From NCBI GenBank assembly GCA_903847285.1, contig CAINDH010000136.1, positions 1 to 64,000 on the forward strand: a stretch of DNA of 64,000 nt. The letters run 5' to 3'. Each line of letters begins with the position of its first letter. The first letter of the stretch is position 1. The notes under the pieces are model-generated. The model was not told the origin of the DNA. It saw only the letters and a program-made list of their open reading frames with translations, and searched no databases. This document shows positions 35,419 through 44,071 of the stretch, in pieces. Source of the stretch: an uncultured Verrucomicrobia subdivision 3 bacterium. Lineage in GTDB: Bacteria > Verrucomicrobiota > Verrucomicrobiae > Limisphaerales > UBA11358. A program made the position numbers and the translations under genes.

Positions 35419-35440
35419 GCGCGGGTGGCAACACCCGCGC
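35419..35440. repeat. Perfect GC-rich hairpin (GCGCGGGTG / CACCCGCGC)
   Basis: A 9-bp perfect stem with a GCAA loop lies between the pseudogene and the DUF3570 operon. No T tract follows, so it is not a standard terminator. The surrounding 35386-35680 stretch (295 bp) holds no other recognisable feature apart from the expected promoter of the next operon. Confidence 0.55.
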
Positions 35441-35680
35441 TATTCCTCGCTACGTGGAGATGGCTGGAAAATTTACAAATATTTTTGGCCGATTGCAGGC
35501 GGAGAAAGCGCATATTCAGATAAGCGCTGTTGGGGAATTAACCCGCGTGCTAGACGACCCAATGACGCACATTTTAGATAAATGTCCGAAGGAATCAGAA
35601 CATTTGTTCCTTAGAAACGGAGCGCCAGTTTTGTAATATTTCCGCATCCACAGAGATGCCCCAACTTAAAATTTTCATTC

Positions 35681-37069
35681 ATGACACGACTCAGGCGAAA
35701 TAGGCAGTTCAACCAGATTCGGACATTGATTCTAGTTTTGGCAGTGGTGCTGCCGATGTTGTGTGCAACTCGCCTCCTCGGGCAAACTGAGGACGATGTC
35801 GGCTATCGCAAATCATTTTATCAGGAGGATGGCGACCGGATCCATGTCGCTACGGACAATTGGCAGTTCAATGTCGGCTTGCGAAAAAATATCCGCGTCA
35901 GTGGTAACGTGGTGCTGGACGCGATTACTGGGGCAACCCCGAATGGTGCGCCGCCCCAAAGCCAATGGCCGTTTCCGAGCTATGAAAAGTTTTATCAGAC
36001 AGCCTACGCGGACACCTACAAGAGCCAATACAACTTGTTCGTTTCACAAAATGCGGCTCAGGTGGATGCGGGATTTTGGACTCCTCAAGAATTGACTAAC
36101 TATGCCTCTCAGTTCGCGAACTCGGTCGCGCCAACGGTGGCATCGAACAGTGCCGCGTCCTCATTTCAATCGTTGACCAACAACCCGAATTATCGCCGCA
36201 ACAAAGTTCCGCTCTCGGAAATGCACGATCGCCGCACGGCGTTTTCCATTCAGTTGCCGATGACCTTTGGCAACCATGAAATCACGCCCTCGTTTTCCTA
36301 CAGTGAAGAGAGTGACTATATCTCTTATGGGGGCGCACTAAATTATTCACTGGCTCTGAATGAAAAGAACACGTTGCTGAATGCCGGTTGGTCGCACAAT
36401 CAGGATAATGTGCGAGATGATGTATTCCAGTGGCAGGACAAGATGACGGATGATTTTTTTATCGGGCTTATTCAGCTCTTTGGTCCCAAGGCTTACCTGA
36501 CCGTGAACGCTTCGATGGGTTTTTCGCACGGCTACTTGAACGACCCGTATCGCGGCGTGATCGCCGCGACAAATTTTGACCAGACCAACCCGGATGACCC
36601 GGAGCTTTTCCCAGAGAGTCGTCCGCGTCATCGCAACACATATATTCTCTACGCGTCATGGACACAGTTCATCACCCCGTTGAACGCTGGTTATGACCTG
36701 AGCTACCGTTTTTTTCACGACACATACGGCATCAACGCCCAGACAATTCAGTTGGATTGGCATCAGAAGATCGGCAAGCAACTCGTCCTCTCGCCGACGT
36801 GTCGCTACTACTACCAGAATGCTGCGGATTTCTATTACGTGCTAATTCCGGACTTCAACAACAAGCCGAATTTTTATTCTGCGGACTATCGCCTCTCAGA
36901 ATTTGACTCTTTCGCCGCGGGGGTGACCTTGAGCTGGCGTTTTCACAAGCACCTTTCACTGGACTTGGCCTATATGAGATACTGGATGGCTGGGTTGGAT
37001 AACAAGACCTCGCAAAGCGCTTATCCCAACGCGAATATTTACTCTTTCGGCTTGCGCGGCTGGTTCTGA
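35681..37069 (+). CDS. DUF3570 outer-membrane beta-barrel protein
   Basis: This 462-residue exported protein has a signal peptide ending near ATRLLGQ and a body rich in alternating aromatic beta-strands ([46 protein letters not shown] at the C-terminus), as expected for an outer-membrane barrel. The pattern matches DUF3570: early strands [32 protein letters not shown], then the [33 protein letters not shown] segment. It is followed within 17 bp by a TlpA-like thioredoxin and then by DUF4266, its usual partner. The function of DUF3570 is unknown; a pore or assembly role for the redox lipoprotein next door is inferred. Confidence 0.88.
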   Translation: MTRLRRNRQFNQIRTLILVLAVVLPMLCATRLLGQTEDDVGYRKSFYQEDGDRIHVATDNWQFNVGLRKNIRVSGNVVLDAITGATPNGAPPQSQWPFPSYEKFYQTAYADTYKSQYNLFVSQNAAQVDAGFWTPQELTNYASQFANSVAPTVASNSAASSFQSLTNNPNYRRNKVPLSEMHDRRTAFSIQLPMTFGNHEITPSFSYSEESDYISYGGALNYSLALNEKNTLLNAGWSHNQDNVRDDVFQWQDKMTDDFFIGLIQLFGPKAYLTVNASMGFSHGYLNDPYRGVIAATNFDQTNPDDPELFPESRPRHRNTYILYASWTQFITPLNAGYDLSYRFFHDTYGINAQTIQLDWHQKIGKQLVLSPTCRYYYQNAADFYYVLIPDFNNKPNFYSADYRLSEFDSFAAGVTLSWRFHKHLSLDLAYMRYWMAGLDNKTSQSAYPNANIYSFGLRGWF

Positions 37070-37086
37070 AAAATCCTGACAAATAT

Positions 37087-37584
37087 ATGAAAATTAAATT
37101 CCTGAAATTGCTTCCGGTGCTTGCTCTGATGGTTGTCACGCAAACGGCCTCTGCCGGGCTAAAAGTTGGCGATGCGTTTCCCGATTTAGCTGGGTTCAAA
37201 CTTGAGGGCAAACTTCCGGACGCGCTCAAGGGAAAAATTATCATCGTAGATTTCTGGGCCTCGTGGTGTGGTCCGTGTAAGGACTCCTTTCCCGCGATGA
37301 ACGAATTGCAGAAAAAATACGCTGACAAGGGCGTGGTCATCATCGCTGTGAACGAAGATGAGGAAGCTTCTGACATGAAGGATTTTCTCAAGGACAACCC
37401 GGCGGGCTTCACCGTCGTCCGCGACATCGGCCAGAAGTTGGTTGGCGTGGCTGGGATCGGAACCATGCCTGGCTCATTCATGATTGATGCTGAAGGCAAA
37501 GTAAAGTTTGTCCATACCGGCTTCCACGGCGCGGAAACGCGGAAACAATACGAAGCAGAAATTGAATCGCTCCTGAAAAAATAA
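37087..37584 (+). CDS. TlpA-like periplasmic thioredoxin
   Basis: This 165-residue exported thioredoxin-fold protein has a signal peptide [23 protein letters not shown] and active site WCGPC (Cys61-Cys64) in [19 protein letters not shown] cis-proline loop [10 protein letters not shown] and the C-terminal helix are complete. It belongs to the TlpA/ResA disulfide reductase type. It lies 17 bp after the DUF3570 gene and 4 bp before the DUF4266 gene, and a DsbD homologue that could keep it reduced is two genes further on. It probably reduces cysteines in the DUF4266 lipoprotein or in its barrel partner. Confidence 0.93.
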   Translation: MKIKFLKLLPVLALMVVTQTASAGLKVGDAFPDLAGFKLEGKLPDALKGKIIIVDFWASWCGPCKDSFPAMNELQKKYADKGVVIIAVNEDEEASDMKDFLKDNPAGFTVVRDIGQKLVGVAGIGTMPGSFMIDAEGKVKFVHTGFHGAETRKQYEAEIESLLKK

Positions 37585-37588
37585 TTTT

Positions 37589-37819
37589 ATGAAGGCAAAG
37601 TTTGTTCGCCTCACGTCTCTCGCTCTGCTGGGCGGTGCGGTGTTTGCGCTGGCTGGCTGCGAAACGGTGAAGCCGTGGCAGCGCAAGACGCTGGCCGATT
37701 ATACCATGCGCGGCGACCGTGATCCTATCGGCGACGGCATCCTTGAACATGTGTTTTTTTCCCGTGAAATGGCCGCTGGCGGTAAAGGTGTTGGCGGCGG
37801 CGGTTGTGGTTGCAACTAA
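37589..37819 (+). CDS. DUF4266 small lipoprotein with GGGGCGCN C-terminus
   Basis: This 76-residue lipoprotein has an export signal with lipobox LAGC (lipidated Cys24), then the DUF4266 core VKPWQRKTLADYTMRGDRDP and EHVFFSREMAAGGKGVGGGGCGCN. The C-terminal CGC at residues 73-75 is the only other cysteine-bearing element and is the family signature. The start is ATG 37589, 4 bp after the thioredoxin stop, and the stop is 2 bp before the DsbD-like ATG. The thioredoxin and DsbD neighbours imply that the two terminal cysteines cycle between oxidised and reduced forms or bind a metal or cofactor. This is inference; the family has no assigned function that I know of. Confidence 0.9.
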   Translation: MKAKFVRLTSLALLGGAVFALAGCETVKPWQRKTLADYTMRGDRDPIGDGILEHVFFSREMAAGGKGVGGGGCGCN

Positions 37820-37821
37820 AG

Positions 37822-39444
37822 ATGAAGCTTCATCCAAGCATTTTGATTTTGTTGGCTGCGATGTTGGCTGCGACGAATCTCTTGGCTGCCGACCCGCTGC
37901 CTACGCGGAGCCCGTTTGGCATCGCAATTATTCCCGCGACCAACGCTGCGGGCGTAAAAATTTTACGCGTAGATTTTAAGATTCCCACCGAGTGCGTCCT
38001 GTATTTTGATCGGCTACATTTCCGCACAGTGACGGGTGACGAAGTGGAACCGCTAAAAATTCCCAAGCCGCTTTTGGAAACGGACAAGGTCACCGGCAAG
38101 GAGAAGAAGGTTTATGAGCAGGATTTTTCGGCGGAGTTGAAGCCGGCGGATTTTCCTGCGCGCAAGGTAGCTGTTAAATTTCAGGGCTGCACCAACGCCG
38201 CCTGTTTTTTTCCTGAAACGCGCACGTTCGCACCGGATGATGCTGGGAACTACGCGGAGCTGGATGACGCCGTTAATAGTCTAAAGTCGGTTGTCGGCGT
38301 AACATCTGTAGATTGGGACAAGGAGCTGAAAGGATTTAAAGTCAAAGGTCAACAGACGGGTTATTTGGGTCAGTCGGAGTTCGTTTCATTTCTCGATCAC
38401 TCTCTAGCTGGCCAAGCGATTAGTCAGTTGGAGGCATTCGCTAACAAAGATGTGTTGCCGATGTTGCTGCTGATCATTTTCGGCGGGTTGCTGCTGAATT
38501 TCACACCGTGCGTGCTGCCGATGATTCCGATTAATCTGGCCATCATCGGTGCGGGCAGCGTGGCGCAATCACGGCTGGAGGGTTTTCGTAATGGATTGTT
38601 TTATGGAGCCGGCATGGCTTTGGCTTACGGGGCGCTGGGCGTGGGCGTGGTGCTGACGGGGGCGAAGTTTGGCGCCCTGAATTCCTCGATGTGGTTCAAT
38701 ATCTCGATTGCCATCGTGTTCGTCGTGATGTCGCTGGGAATGTTTGACGTCATCCACATTGACCTCACTCGCTTTAGCAGCGGAAGCGGTCCGACGGGAG
38801 TTTCCGACAAAGGGTTGTTTGTAAAACACCTGCTGATCTTGTTCATGGGTGTAATGTCCGCGCTGCTTGCGGGCGCGTGCGTAGCACCGGTGGTGATTTC
38901 CGTGGTGCTGCTGGCGACAAATTTTTACGCGGAGGGAAATCCAGCGGGACTCCTGCTGCCATTCCTGCTCGGAGTGGGTATGGCGTTGCCCTGGCCTTTT
39001 GCCGGCGCAGGACTTTCCTTTATGCCCAAGCCGGGAAAGTGGATGGTGCGAGTGAAACATTGTTTCGGCGTGGTCATCGTGGGCTTTGCGCTCTACTACG
39101 GAAACCTTGCGTGGAACGCTCACAAAACGACACAGATGATCGCCTCCAAGAATACCGCCACGCCAGCAGCGGCGGTGGAATCGGACGGCGAACTGTTACT
39201 GGCCATCCGCCAAGCACGCGATAAAAACCAGCCGTTGTTCGTGGATTTTCATGCAAGCTGGTGCAAGGACTGTTCGGCGATGGACGAAACGGTGTTCAAT
39301 CGCGATGAAGTGAAAAAACATTTGAAGAATTTTGTCTCAGTGCGCTACGCCGCCGAGAAACCGGACGCCGAGCCAGCGCGCGCGTTGCTAGACCATTTCA
39401 ACATCGTAGGATTGCCTGCGTATCTAGTGCTTTCTGCGAAGTGA
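37822..39444 (+). CDS. DsbD-like thiol:disulfide interchange protein
   Basis: This 540-residue inner-membrane electron carrier moves electrons from cytoplasmic thioredoxin to the periplasm. It has a signal peptide (MKLHPSILILLAAMLAATNLLA) and an N-terminal DsbD domain with Cys123 and Cys128 (QGCTNAACFFPE). The membrane domain has about eight helices, with Cys230 in FTPCVLPMIPINL and Cys353 in LLAGACVAPVVISV. A C-terminal thioredoxin domain carries WCKDC (Cys481, Cys484). All three cysteine pairs are present. I start at ATG 37822, 2 bp after the DUF4266 stop; an upstream TTG in frame lies inside that gene. The last domain ends soon after GLPAYLVLSAK, slightly shorter than usual. It should drive the TlpA-like protein of the same operon. 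Confidence 0.93.
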   Translation: MKLHPSILILLAAMLAATNLLAADPLPTRSPFGIAIIPATNAAGVKILRVDFKIPTECVLYFDRLHFRTVTGDEVEPLKIPKPLLETDKVTGKEKKVYEQDFSAELKPADFPARKVAVKFQGCTNAACFFPETRTFAPDDAGNYAELDDAVNSLKSVVGVTSVDWDKELKGFKVKGQQTGYLGQSEFVSFLDHSLAGQAISQLEAFANKDVLPMLLLIIFGGLLLNFTPCVLPMIPINLAIIGAGSVAQSRLEGFRNGLFYGAGMALAYGALGVGVVLTGAKFGALNSSMWFNISIAIVFVVMSLGMFDVIHIDLTRFSSGSGPTGVSDKGLFVKHLLILFMGVMSALLAGACVAPVVISVVLLATNFYAEGNPAGLLLPFLLGVGMALPWPFAGAGLSFMPKPGKWMVRVKHCFGVVIVGFALYYGNLAWNAHKTTQMIASKNTATPAAAVESDGELLLAIRQARDKNQPLFVDFHASWCKDCSAMDETVFNRDEVKKHLKNFVSVRYAAEKPDAEPARALLDHFNIVGLPAYLVLSAK

Positions 39445-39469
39445 ATCCATACTCGAACCTATAAATAAT

Positions 39470-41386
39470 ATGAAAATCAGACTGATCCAAACGTTATCCT
39501 TGTTTTTGGCGGCGCTGCTGCAAGTCGCGCCTATGTTGCGTTCGCTGATGCCCGCACAGAATGGTCTTGCGCCTTCCGCTTGGGCCATCGTCCTGAAAAT
39601 CGGCGTTGGGGCCGTCGCGCTAATGGGTTTTGATGCGGTATCGCAAGCGTCGAGCATTTCCATCTCGCCGCCGAACGCCACTGTGGGGCAGCCATATTCC
39701 GGCACCATAACCTATTCCGGCGGACACTCAGGCTCCGTTGGCTCCATGATGATGTCCAATATCTGCCTAGGTAGCTCGAGCACTTTTTTTGATGGGTTGT
39801 CTATTGTCTACGCTGGCGCCAACAAGGCAACCGTCACCGGCACACCAACGGTGACCAACACTTACTCGTTCTCGCTGAAAATTTTCGACAAAGTCAGCTG
39901 TGGTAGTGGCAATAATGATACACGGGCAACGGCTCTTGTCATTGGTGCAGCTGGCGGTGGCACTGTGGCCCCGACTCAGCCATTTACTGCGGCACCACAA
40001 AACACTGTGGCCCAAGTGGGCACCGATGTGCAGTTGAGCGGTGGCACTTCAGGCAATCCAGTCCCGCAATATCAATGGTGGCAAAATCAGGTGGCGATTC
40101 CCGGAGCCACCAACTCCATCTTGACCATCACCAATGTTCAATTGACCAACGCCGGACAATATGCGCTGACGGCATCAAATGCCGCCACCGCCGTCAGTTA
40201 TACATTTTTGCCTAAGTCCCTTTGCTATCTATCCGTCTGCATCACTGGTGGGACGAATTATACGGCTTACAATTATACCAACTATGCCCCAGCAGGCGCA
40301 GCTTTGACCATGTTCAGTCTCTTGACTAACAACACCTCGTCCACCACCAATATTTATACTTGGTATCTGAACCAAGGCAGCACAGCTATCAGCGTTAGCA
40401 ATACGGTGCCAATCGCGGCCAATTCGCTCACCCCCAACAAGGGCGGCACCTATACCGTCCGCTTGGATAGCACCAATTCTGGCGGATACATTGTCACCAA
40501 CCAACAATATGACTCCTATTGGTCATACGGGTATTTGCCGGCGTTCACGAACCAACCGCCGGCCTCCACCAACGTGAACCCCGGCTCATCGGTCATCCTT
40601 TCAGTGGGTGTGCGCGGTAGCTTGAACGTCACCTATGCTCCCGTGGTCTATACCACCAATGCCAATGTGCCTTGCGCCTTCTGGTATAAGGGTAGCAGTT
40701 TAGTCGCATCACAAGCACTGGTGCTTGGCCCGACAAGTGGAACGACCTATTCGAACTCAGCGGTTACCACCACCTTGACCTTAAACAGCTTGGCGGTTGG
40801 GGATTCCGGTAATTACACGGTAGTCATCACAAACTTCTGGGGCAGCATCACCAGCAGCCCGACCGCGCTTACCGTCGCCTCGCCTTCATCGCCGCCAGGT
40901 TTCGCGGTCCAACCTCCCGCTGCCTTGGCATTGCTGGCTGGACAAAGTTCGGCCATCAGCGTGACCGTGACGGGAACGCCACCGTTGATCTACCAATGGC
41001 GCAAGGCTGGAATCAATCTCGCCAATGGCGGCGTTTACGGTGGCGTGTTCACCAATGTGCTGACGCTGACTGGAGTGACAACGAATAATAGTGGCTCATA
41101 TACTCTGGCGGTGACCAATTCATCCGGAGCGGTGACCAGCAGCGTCACTGTTGTGACCATAGCCTTGCCGCCGCAGGTTGGGGCGGTATCGGGCAGTCCG
41201 GGCACCGTTCAGTTCAGCGGCAGCACTGTCACCGGTCTGACTTACGTCGTGCAATCCGCCACCAATCTGTCTTCGCCTGATTGGTTGCCGGTTTTCACCA
41301 ATAATACCGGAGTCGGTGGCACAATCAATTTCAACACCAATACCACCAGCGGCCCGATCAAATATTACCGCATCTTGTTCCCATAA
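39470..41386 (+). CDS. Secreted Ig-domain protein of the DUF3570/DUF4266 operon
   Basis: This 638-residue exported protein has an unusual N-terminus with two hydrophobic stretches (TLSLFLAALLQVAPML and AWAIVLKIGVGAVALMGF), perhaps a long signal or an N-terminal anchor. A roughly 100-residue cadherin/putative-Ig-like domain follows (SISPPNATVGQPYSGTITYSGG), then Ig-like domains with cores YQWWQNQ, CAFWYKG and YQWRKAG. The C-terminal module TGLTYVVQSATNLSSPDW ends YYRILFP, the tail type shared with the large surface proteins at 13766-30768. It starts 25 bp after the DsbD-like stop, so it probably belongs to the same transcript. That ties the tail-bearing surface proteins to the redox operon; a binding partner is unknown. 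Confidence 0.8.
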   Translation: MKIRLIQTLSLFLAALLQVAPMLRSLMPAQNGLAPSAWAIVLKIGVGAVALMGFDAVSQASSISISPPNATVGQPYSGTITYSGGHSGSVGSMMMSNICLGSSSTFFDGLSIVYAGANKATVTGTPTVTNTYSFSLKIFDKVSCGSGNNDTRATALVIGAAGGGTVAPTQPFTAAPQNTVAQVGTDVQLSGGTSGNPVPQYQWWQNQVAIPGATNSILTITNVQLTNAGQYALTASNAATAVSYTFLPKSLCYLSVCITGGTNYTAYNYTNYAPAGAALTMFSLLTNNTSSTTNIYTWYLNQGSTAISVSNTVPIAANSLTPNKGGTYTVRLDSTNSGGYIVTNQQYDSYWSYGYLPAFTNQPPASTNVNPGSSVILSVGVRGSLNVTYAPVVYTTNANVPCAFWYKGSSLVASQALVLGPTSGTTYSNSAVTTTLTLNSLAVGDSGNYTVVITNFWGSITSSPTALTVASPSSPPGFAVQPPAALALLAGQSSAISVTVTGTPPLIYQWRKAGINLANGGVYGGVFTNVLTLTGVTTNNSGSYTLAVTNSSGAVTSSVTVVTIALPPQVGAVSGSPGTVQFSGSTVTGLTYVVQSATNLSSPDWLPVFTNNTGVGGTINFNTNTTSGPIKYYRILFP

Positions 41387-41512
41387 CACGGGAGATTCAC
41401 GCGAACGTCAGTTGCGAGAACAGAAAACTTGTCGGGGGTCGTTGAGCCTGGAAAGTGTGATTAAATTTTCTTTAATCCATTTGCCGGGGCATCCGCACAA
41501 TAACGGTTATCT

Positions 41513-41573
41513 CCGGAAATAATCCGGTTATATCTGATGCAAAATATCCGGCGATTTCCCGGAAGTATCCCGG
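41513..41573. repeat. Five CCGG-centred repeats phased at 11 bp
   Basis: CCGG occurs at 41513, 41524, 41548, 41559 and 41570, that is at intervals of 11, 24, 11 and 11 bp. Each copy is followed by an AT-rich run (CCGGAAATAAT, CCGGTTATATC, CCGGCGATTTC, CCGGAAGTATC, CCGGTAATTTA). The array lies in the otherwise empty 41387-41711 interval, upstream of the cyclic-nucleotide-binding-domain gene. It could be a degenerate tandem repeat or a set of helically phased protein sites. Confidence 0.6.
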
Positions 41574-41711
41574 TAATTTACTCTTTGCTGAATTTGCACT
41601 TTTTCATCGTTCTCACCTCCATCTTTTGCGTGGAGGGTCAAATTCGGCTGCTTTGATTTGCGGTTGGCAAAAAAACTTTGCGCTCGGCTCGCGGCTCGCT
41701 ACCGTTGGTTT

Positions 41712-42203
41712 GTGACTTCGATACTTGATTCTCTCCAAGGCCACGAACGGCGGAACTACGAGGTTGGCCAGCTCGTTATTCATCAGGGCGAGGAAACCGG
41801 CGCGCTTTATTTTCTGATCGAGGGCGCGGTCGACGTTTTGAAAGACGACGTTCGCGTCGCGACGGCTTCGCAGCCGGGATTGGTCTTTGGCGAAATGGCC
41901 GTGCTGCTCGGTGGTGCGCATACGGCTTCGGTGCGCGCCATGAAGCCGTGTTCCTTTTACATCGTGCATCAGCCGCGCGAACTGCTCAAATCATCGCCCG
42001 CGCTCTGCCTGCATATCTCCGAGCTACTGGCCCGCCGTGTGGATGCGCTCAATAAATATCTCGTGAACGTGAAGCACCAGTTTGAAGGCCACGATCACAT
42101 CGGCATGGTGGATGAAGTTTTGGAAGCGCTCATGCACCGGCAACCGAGCGCACGCATCCGCCCGAAGGAATCAACCATTCGCAACGGTCAATTGCCGGAC
42201 TGA
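41712..42203 (+). CDS. Cyclic nucleotide-binding domain protein
   Basis: This is a roughly 163-residue protein made mainly of one Crp/PKA-type cyclic nucleotide-binding domain. VGQLVIHQGEETGALYFLIEGAVDVLKD, then the phosphate-binding cassette PGLVFGEMAVLLGGAHTASVRAM, and a helical tail are visible. There is no DNA-binding helix-turn-helix, so it is a stand-alone sensor module and not a Crp regulator. I chose GTG 41712 (VTSILDSLQGHERR); TTG 41658 in frame would add 18 arginine-rich residues without family similarity. Its 3' end overlaps the convergent metallophosphoesterase by 33 bp. Ligand and partner are unknown; the phosphoesterase next door might hydrolyse a nucleotide signal, but this is only suggested by proximity. 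Confidence 0.78.
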   Translation: MTSILDSLQGHERRNYEVGQLVIHQGEETGALYFLIEGAVDVLKDDVRVATASQPGLVFGEMAVLLGGAHTASVRAMKPCSFYIVHQPRELLKSSPALCLHISELLARRVDALNKYLVNVKHQFEGHDHIGMVDEVLEALMHRQPSARIRPKESTIRNGQLPD

Positions 42204-42902
42204 CTGGCCTTCGAGCGAAATCCATTCCGCCGTCATCGCTTCGAGGTCAACGACGATGTAAGTCGGGCACGGGCCGATTTGTTTGCCGGGATTGAAGACC
42301 CAGGTCTTGCCGATCTGATCCACCCACGCGCCATCAGGATAGAAGGGTGAATTGTGGATGTGTCCGCTCAACACCATGCTGGGCTGGAAGCGTTTGATCC
42401 ATTCCAACAAAAATTCATCGCCGCCGAATTTTTTTCCTGTCCAGCAAACCGGCGAACCTGCCGGTGGGGCATGATGAACCCAGATCCATCGGTCTTTCAC
42501 TTTTTGCGCCTGCTCCGCGAGCTGGGCTTCCAGCTTGGCGCGTGAATCCGGCCCATCCCACCACGGACAGATGGTGATGAGCGCGTCGGGCAGTTGCAGA
42601 CTGTCGCCGTCTACGAACAATCCTTCCGCCCGCGATTCCTGAATCCAGTGAGCAACAGATTCATCTGCCGCGCTGCGCGAATCGCCGTCGTGATTGCCGG
42701 AGCTGACGAGCAATCGTGTCTTCTCTCGGATGCGGGCGAGATATTTTTCGACGACGACAATCTGCACGTCGAAATCCAGGCTGGAAGCGAGGTCGAGCAG
42801 GTCGCCGCCGATGATGATGGGATCGTAGTTCGCGGCATTGGCAACCAGCCAGTCGAACTGCTTGAGCGCGTAATGGATATCGGCGACAAAAAGCATCCTC
42901 AT
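42171..42902 (-). CDS. Calcineurin-like metallophosphoesterase
   Basis: This is a roughly 243-residue binuclear metal phosphoesterase. The five family motifs are present in order: FVADIHY (DxH), IIGGDLLDL (GDxxD), SSGNHDGD (GNHD), WVHHAPP (H) and LSGHIHNSPF (GHxH). I chose ATG 42902 (MRMLFVADIH), which puts the first motif at the N-terminus as usual; a GTG at 42980 would add 26 residues. The gene converges on the cyclic-nucleotide-binding-domain gene and overlaps its end by 33 bp. It is divergent from the NlpC-like lipoprotein gene. The substrate is unknown; relatives act on nucleotides, phosphodiesters or UDP-sugars. Confidence 0.9.
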   Translation of the reverse strand: MRMLFVADIHYALKQFDWLVANAANYDPIIIGGDLLDLASSLDFDVQIVVVEKYLARIREKTRLLVSSGNHDGDSRSAADESVAHWIQESRAEGLFVDGDSLQLPDALITICPWWDGPDSRAKLEAQLAEQAQKVKDRWIWVHHAPPAGSPVCWTGKKFGGDEFLLEWIKRFQPSMVLSGHIHNSPFYPDGAWVDQIGKTWVFNPGKQIGPCPTYIVVDLEAMTAEWISLEGQSVRQLTVANG

Positions 42903-43041
42903 ACTTGTGCGCGAAGTATGCGGAAACAAATCCGGTGCGTCCACGTTCAAACTGCCGGTGCCAAATTTATTATTGCCCACGCTCCAAACCTACGGATAAT
43001 CGGTAGCATTAAGGAATGACCGACGATACGCACAGCCAGCT

Positions 43042-44061
43042 ATGAAAACTATTTTACCTGTTTTTGCCGCCACCGTTTTAATTTTCACCGGCTGCAAAAG
43101 CACCGACTGTGACACTTGCTCCAAACCGGCGGCAACCATTTCACCCGTTGCGCCCATCGTTGCGAGCGTGCCCGCCGCCAATCCCATTCCGCCGCGCGAG
43201 AAAGATCCCGGCCTGCGCAAGTCCACTTACATCCCGCGTGTTTATCCGGTGGACGAACGCGGGTTCTCGCCCGTGGACAAGGCGCTCGCCAAAGCCTACG
43301 CCCGCGAGGACCTCGTCACCAACGACGTCGAAGGCGCGCTGAATCCGTTCGTCCTGAAAGTCATCGCCGGCTATCCGCTCGACGGAACGTATCAGTATCA
43401 TTGCAGTTGGAAGCCGTGGGAATACGACATCTACAACGGCGTCACGCAGGATCAATGGTATCGCGGCATGGTCGTGGCCAAGGCCTATCCCGACGGCTCG
43501 CGCGTGAGTTATTGCTGCGGCTTCACGTTTGAAGTTTTCATCCGCGCGATGAAGCTCCGCAACATTCAGTCCGGCCTCGAACCCGAAGATTTCAACGGCA
43601 TGACCTTCGGGGATCTCTTCAACGCACTTCAGTTCTGGTATATCGAGGGCAAAGGCGATTCCGAAGCCCGCGCCGTGACGAGCTATGGTTTGGGCAGGCG
43701 CGTCGACAATTTTGAAGAAGCCCGCCCAGGAGATTTCTTGAGCTACAGCAGCACGCCCGCTGGTGGTCACGCGGTGGTTTTCCTCGGCTGGCTGCATGAT
43801 TACGAGGTCGACACCAACAAGATTTCCGGCTTCAAATATTTTTCTTCCAACCTTTCCGGCAACGGCCTCGGCTACGCGCAGGCACATTTCAGCGATTGCA
43901 CCAAGAACGGTCACGGCGTCTTGCGCAACTACGTCAACATTGCACACGTTGGCTCCATCAAGGATTACAAACCCTTCAACCGCGCGAACATCATCCAGCG
44001 CAACGCCTACGCACCTACTCAGCCCACACGCGTGATTTACCTCCCCTCCCCGACGAAGTAA
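43042..44061 (+). CDS. NlpC/P60- or CHAP-like lipoprotein, putative peptidoglycan amidase
   Basis: This 339-residue lipoprotein has lipobox FTGC at Cys18 and a short Cys/Pro/Ala linker. The folded part has features of the papain-like NlpC/P60-CHAP superfamily: a Cys at the start of a helix (SYCCGFTFEVFIRAM, Cys158-Cys159), and ARPGDFLSYSSTPAGGHAVVFLGW with His243. The family order Cys-His and the PGDF...GHAVVFLG signature are the main evidence. Overall similarity to named families is weak, so the assignment is tentative. It starts 140 bp from the divergent phosphoesterase and ends 10 bp before ribD. It would act on cell-wall peptides in the periplasm. Confidence 0.6.
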   Translation: MKTILPVFAATVLIFTGCKSTDCDTCSKPAATISPVAPIVASVPAANPIPPREKDPGLRKSTYIPRVYPVDERGFSPVDKALAKAYAREDLVTNDVEGALNPFVLKVIAGYPLDGTYQYHCSWKPWEYDIYNGVTQDQWYRGMVVAKAYPDGSRVSYCCGFTFEVFIRAMKLRNIQSGLEPEDFNGMTFGDLFNALQFWYIEGKGDSEARAVTSYGLGRRVDNFEEARPGDFLSYSSTPAGGHAVVFLGWLHDYEVDTNKISGFKYFSSNLSGNGLGYAQAHFSDCTKNGHGVLRNYVNIAHVGSIKDYKPFNRANIIQRNAYAPTQPTRVIYLPSPTK

Positions 44062-44071
44062 GCTGTCGGCA

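Noticed and set aside
41513..41573. CRISPR array
   Set aside because: Units are only 11 bp, degenerate and without spacers; no cas genes are in the window.
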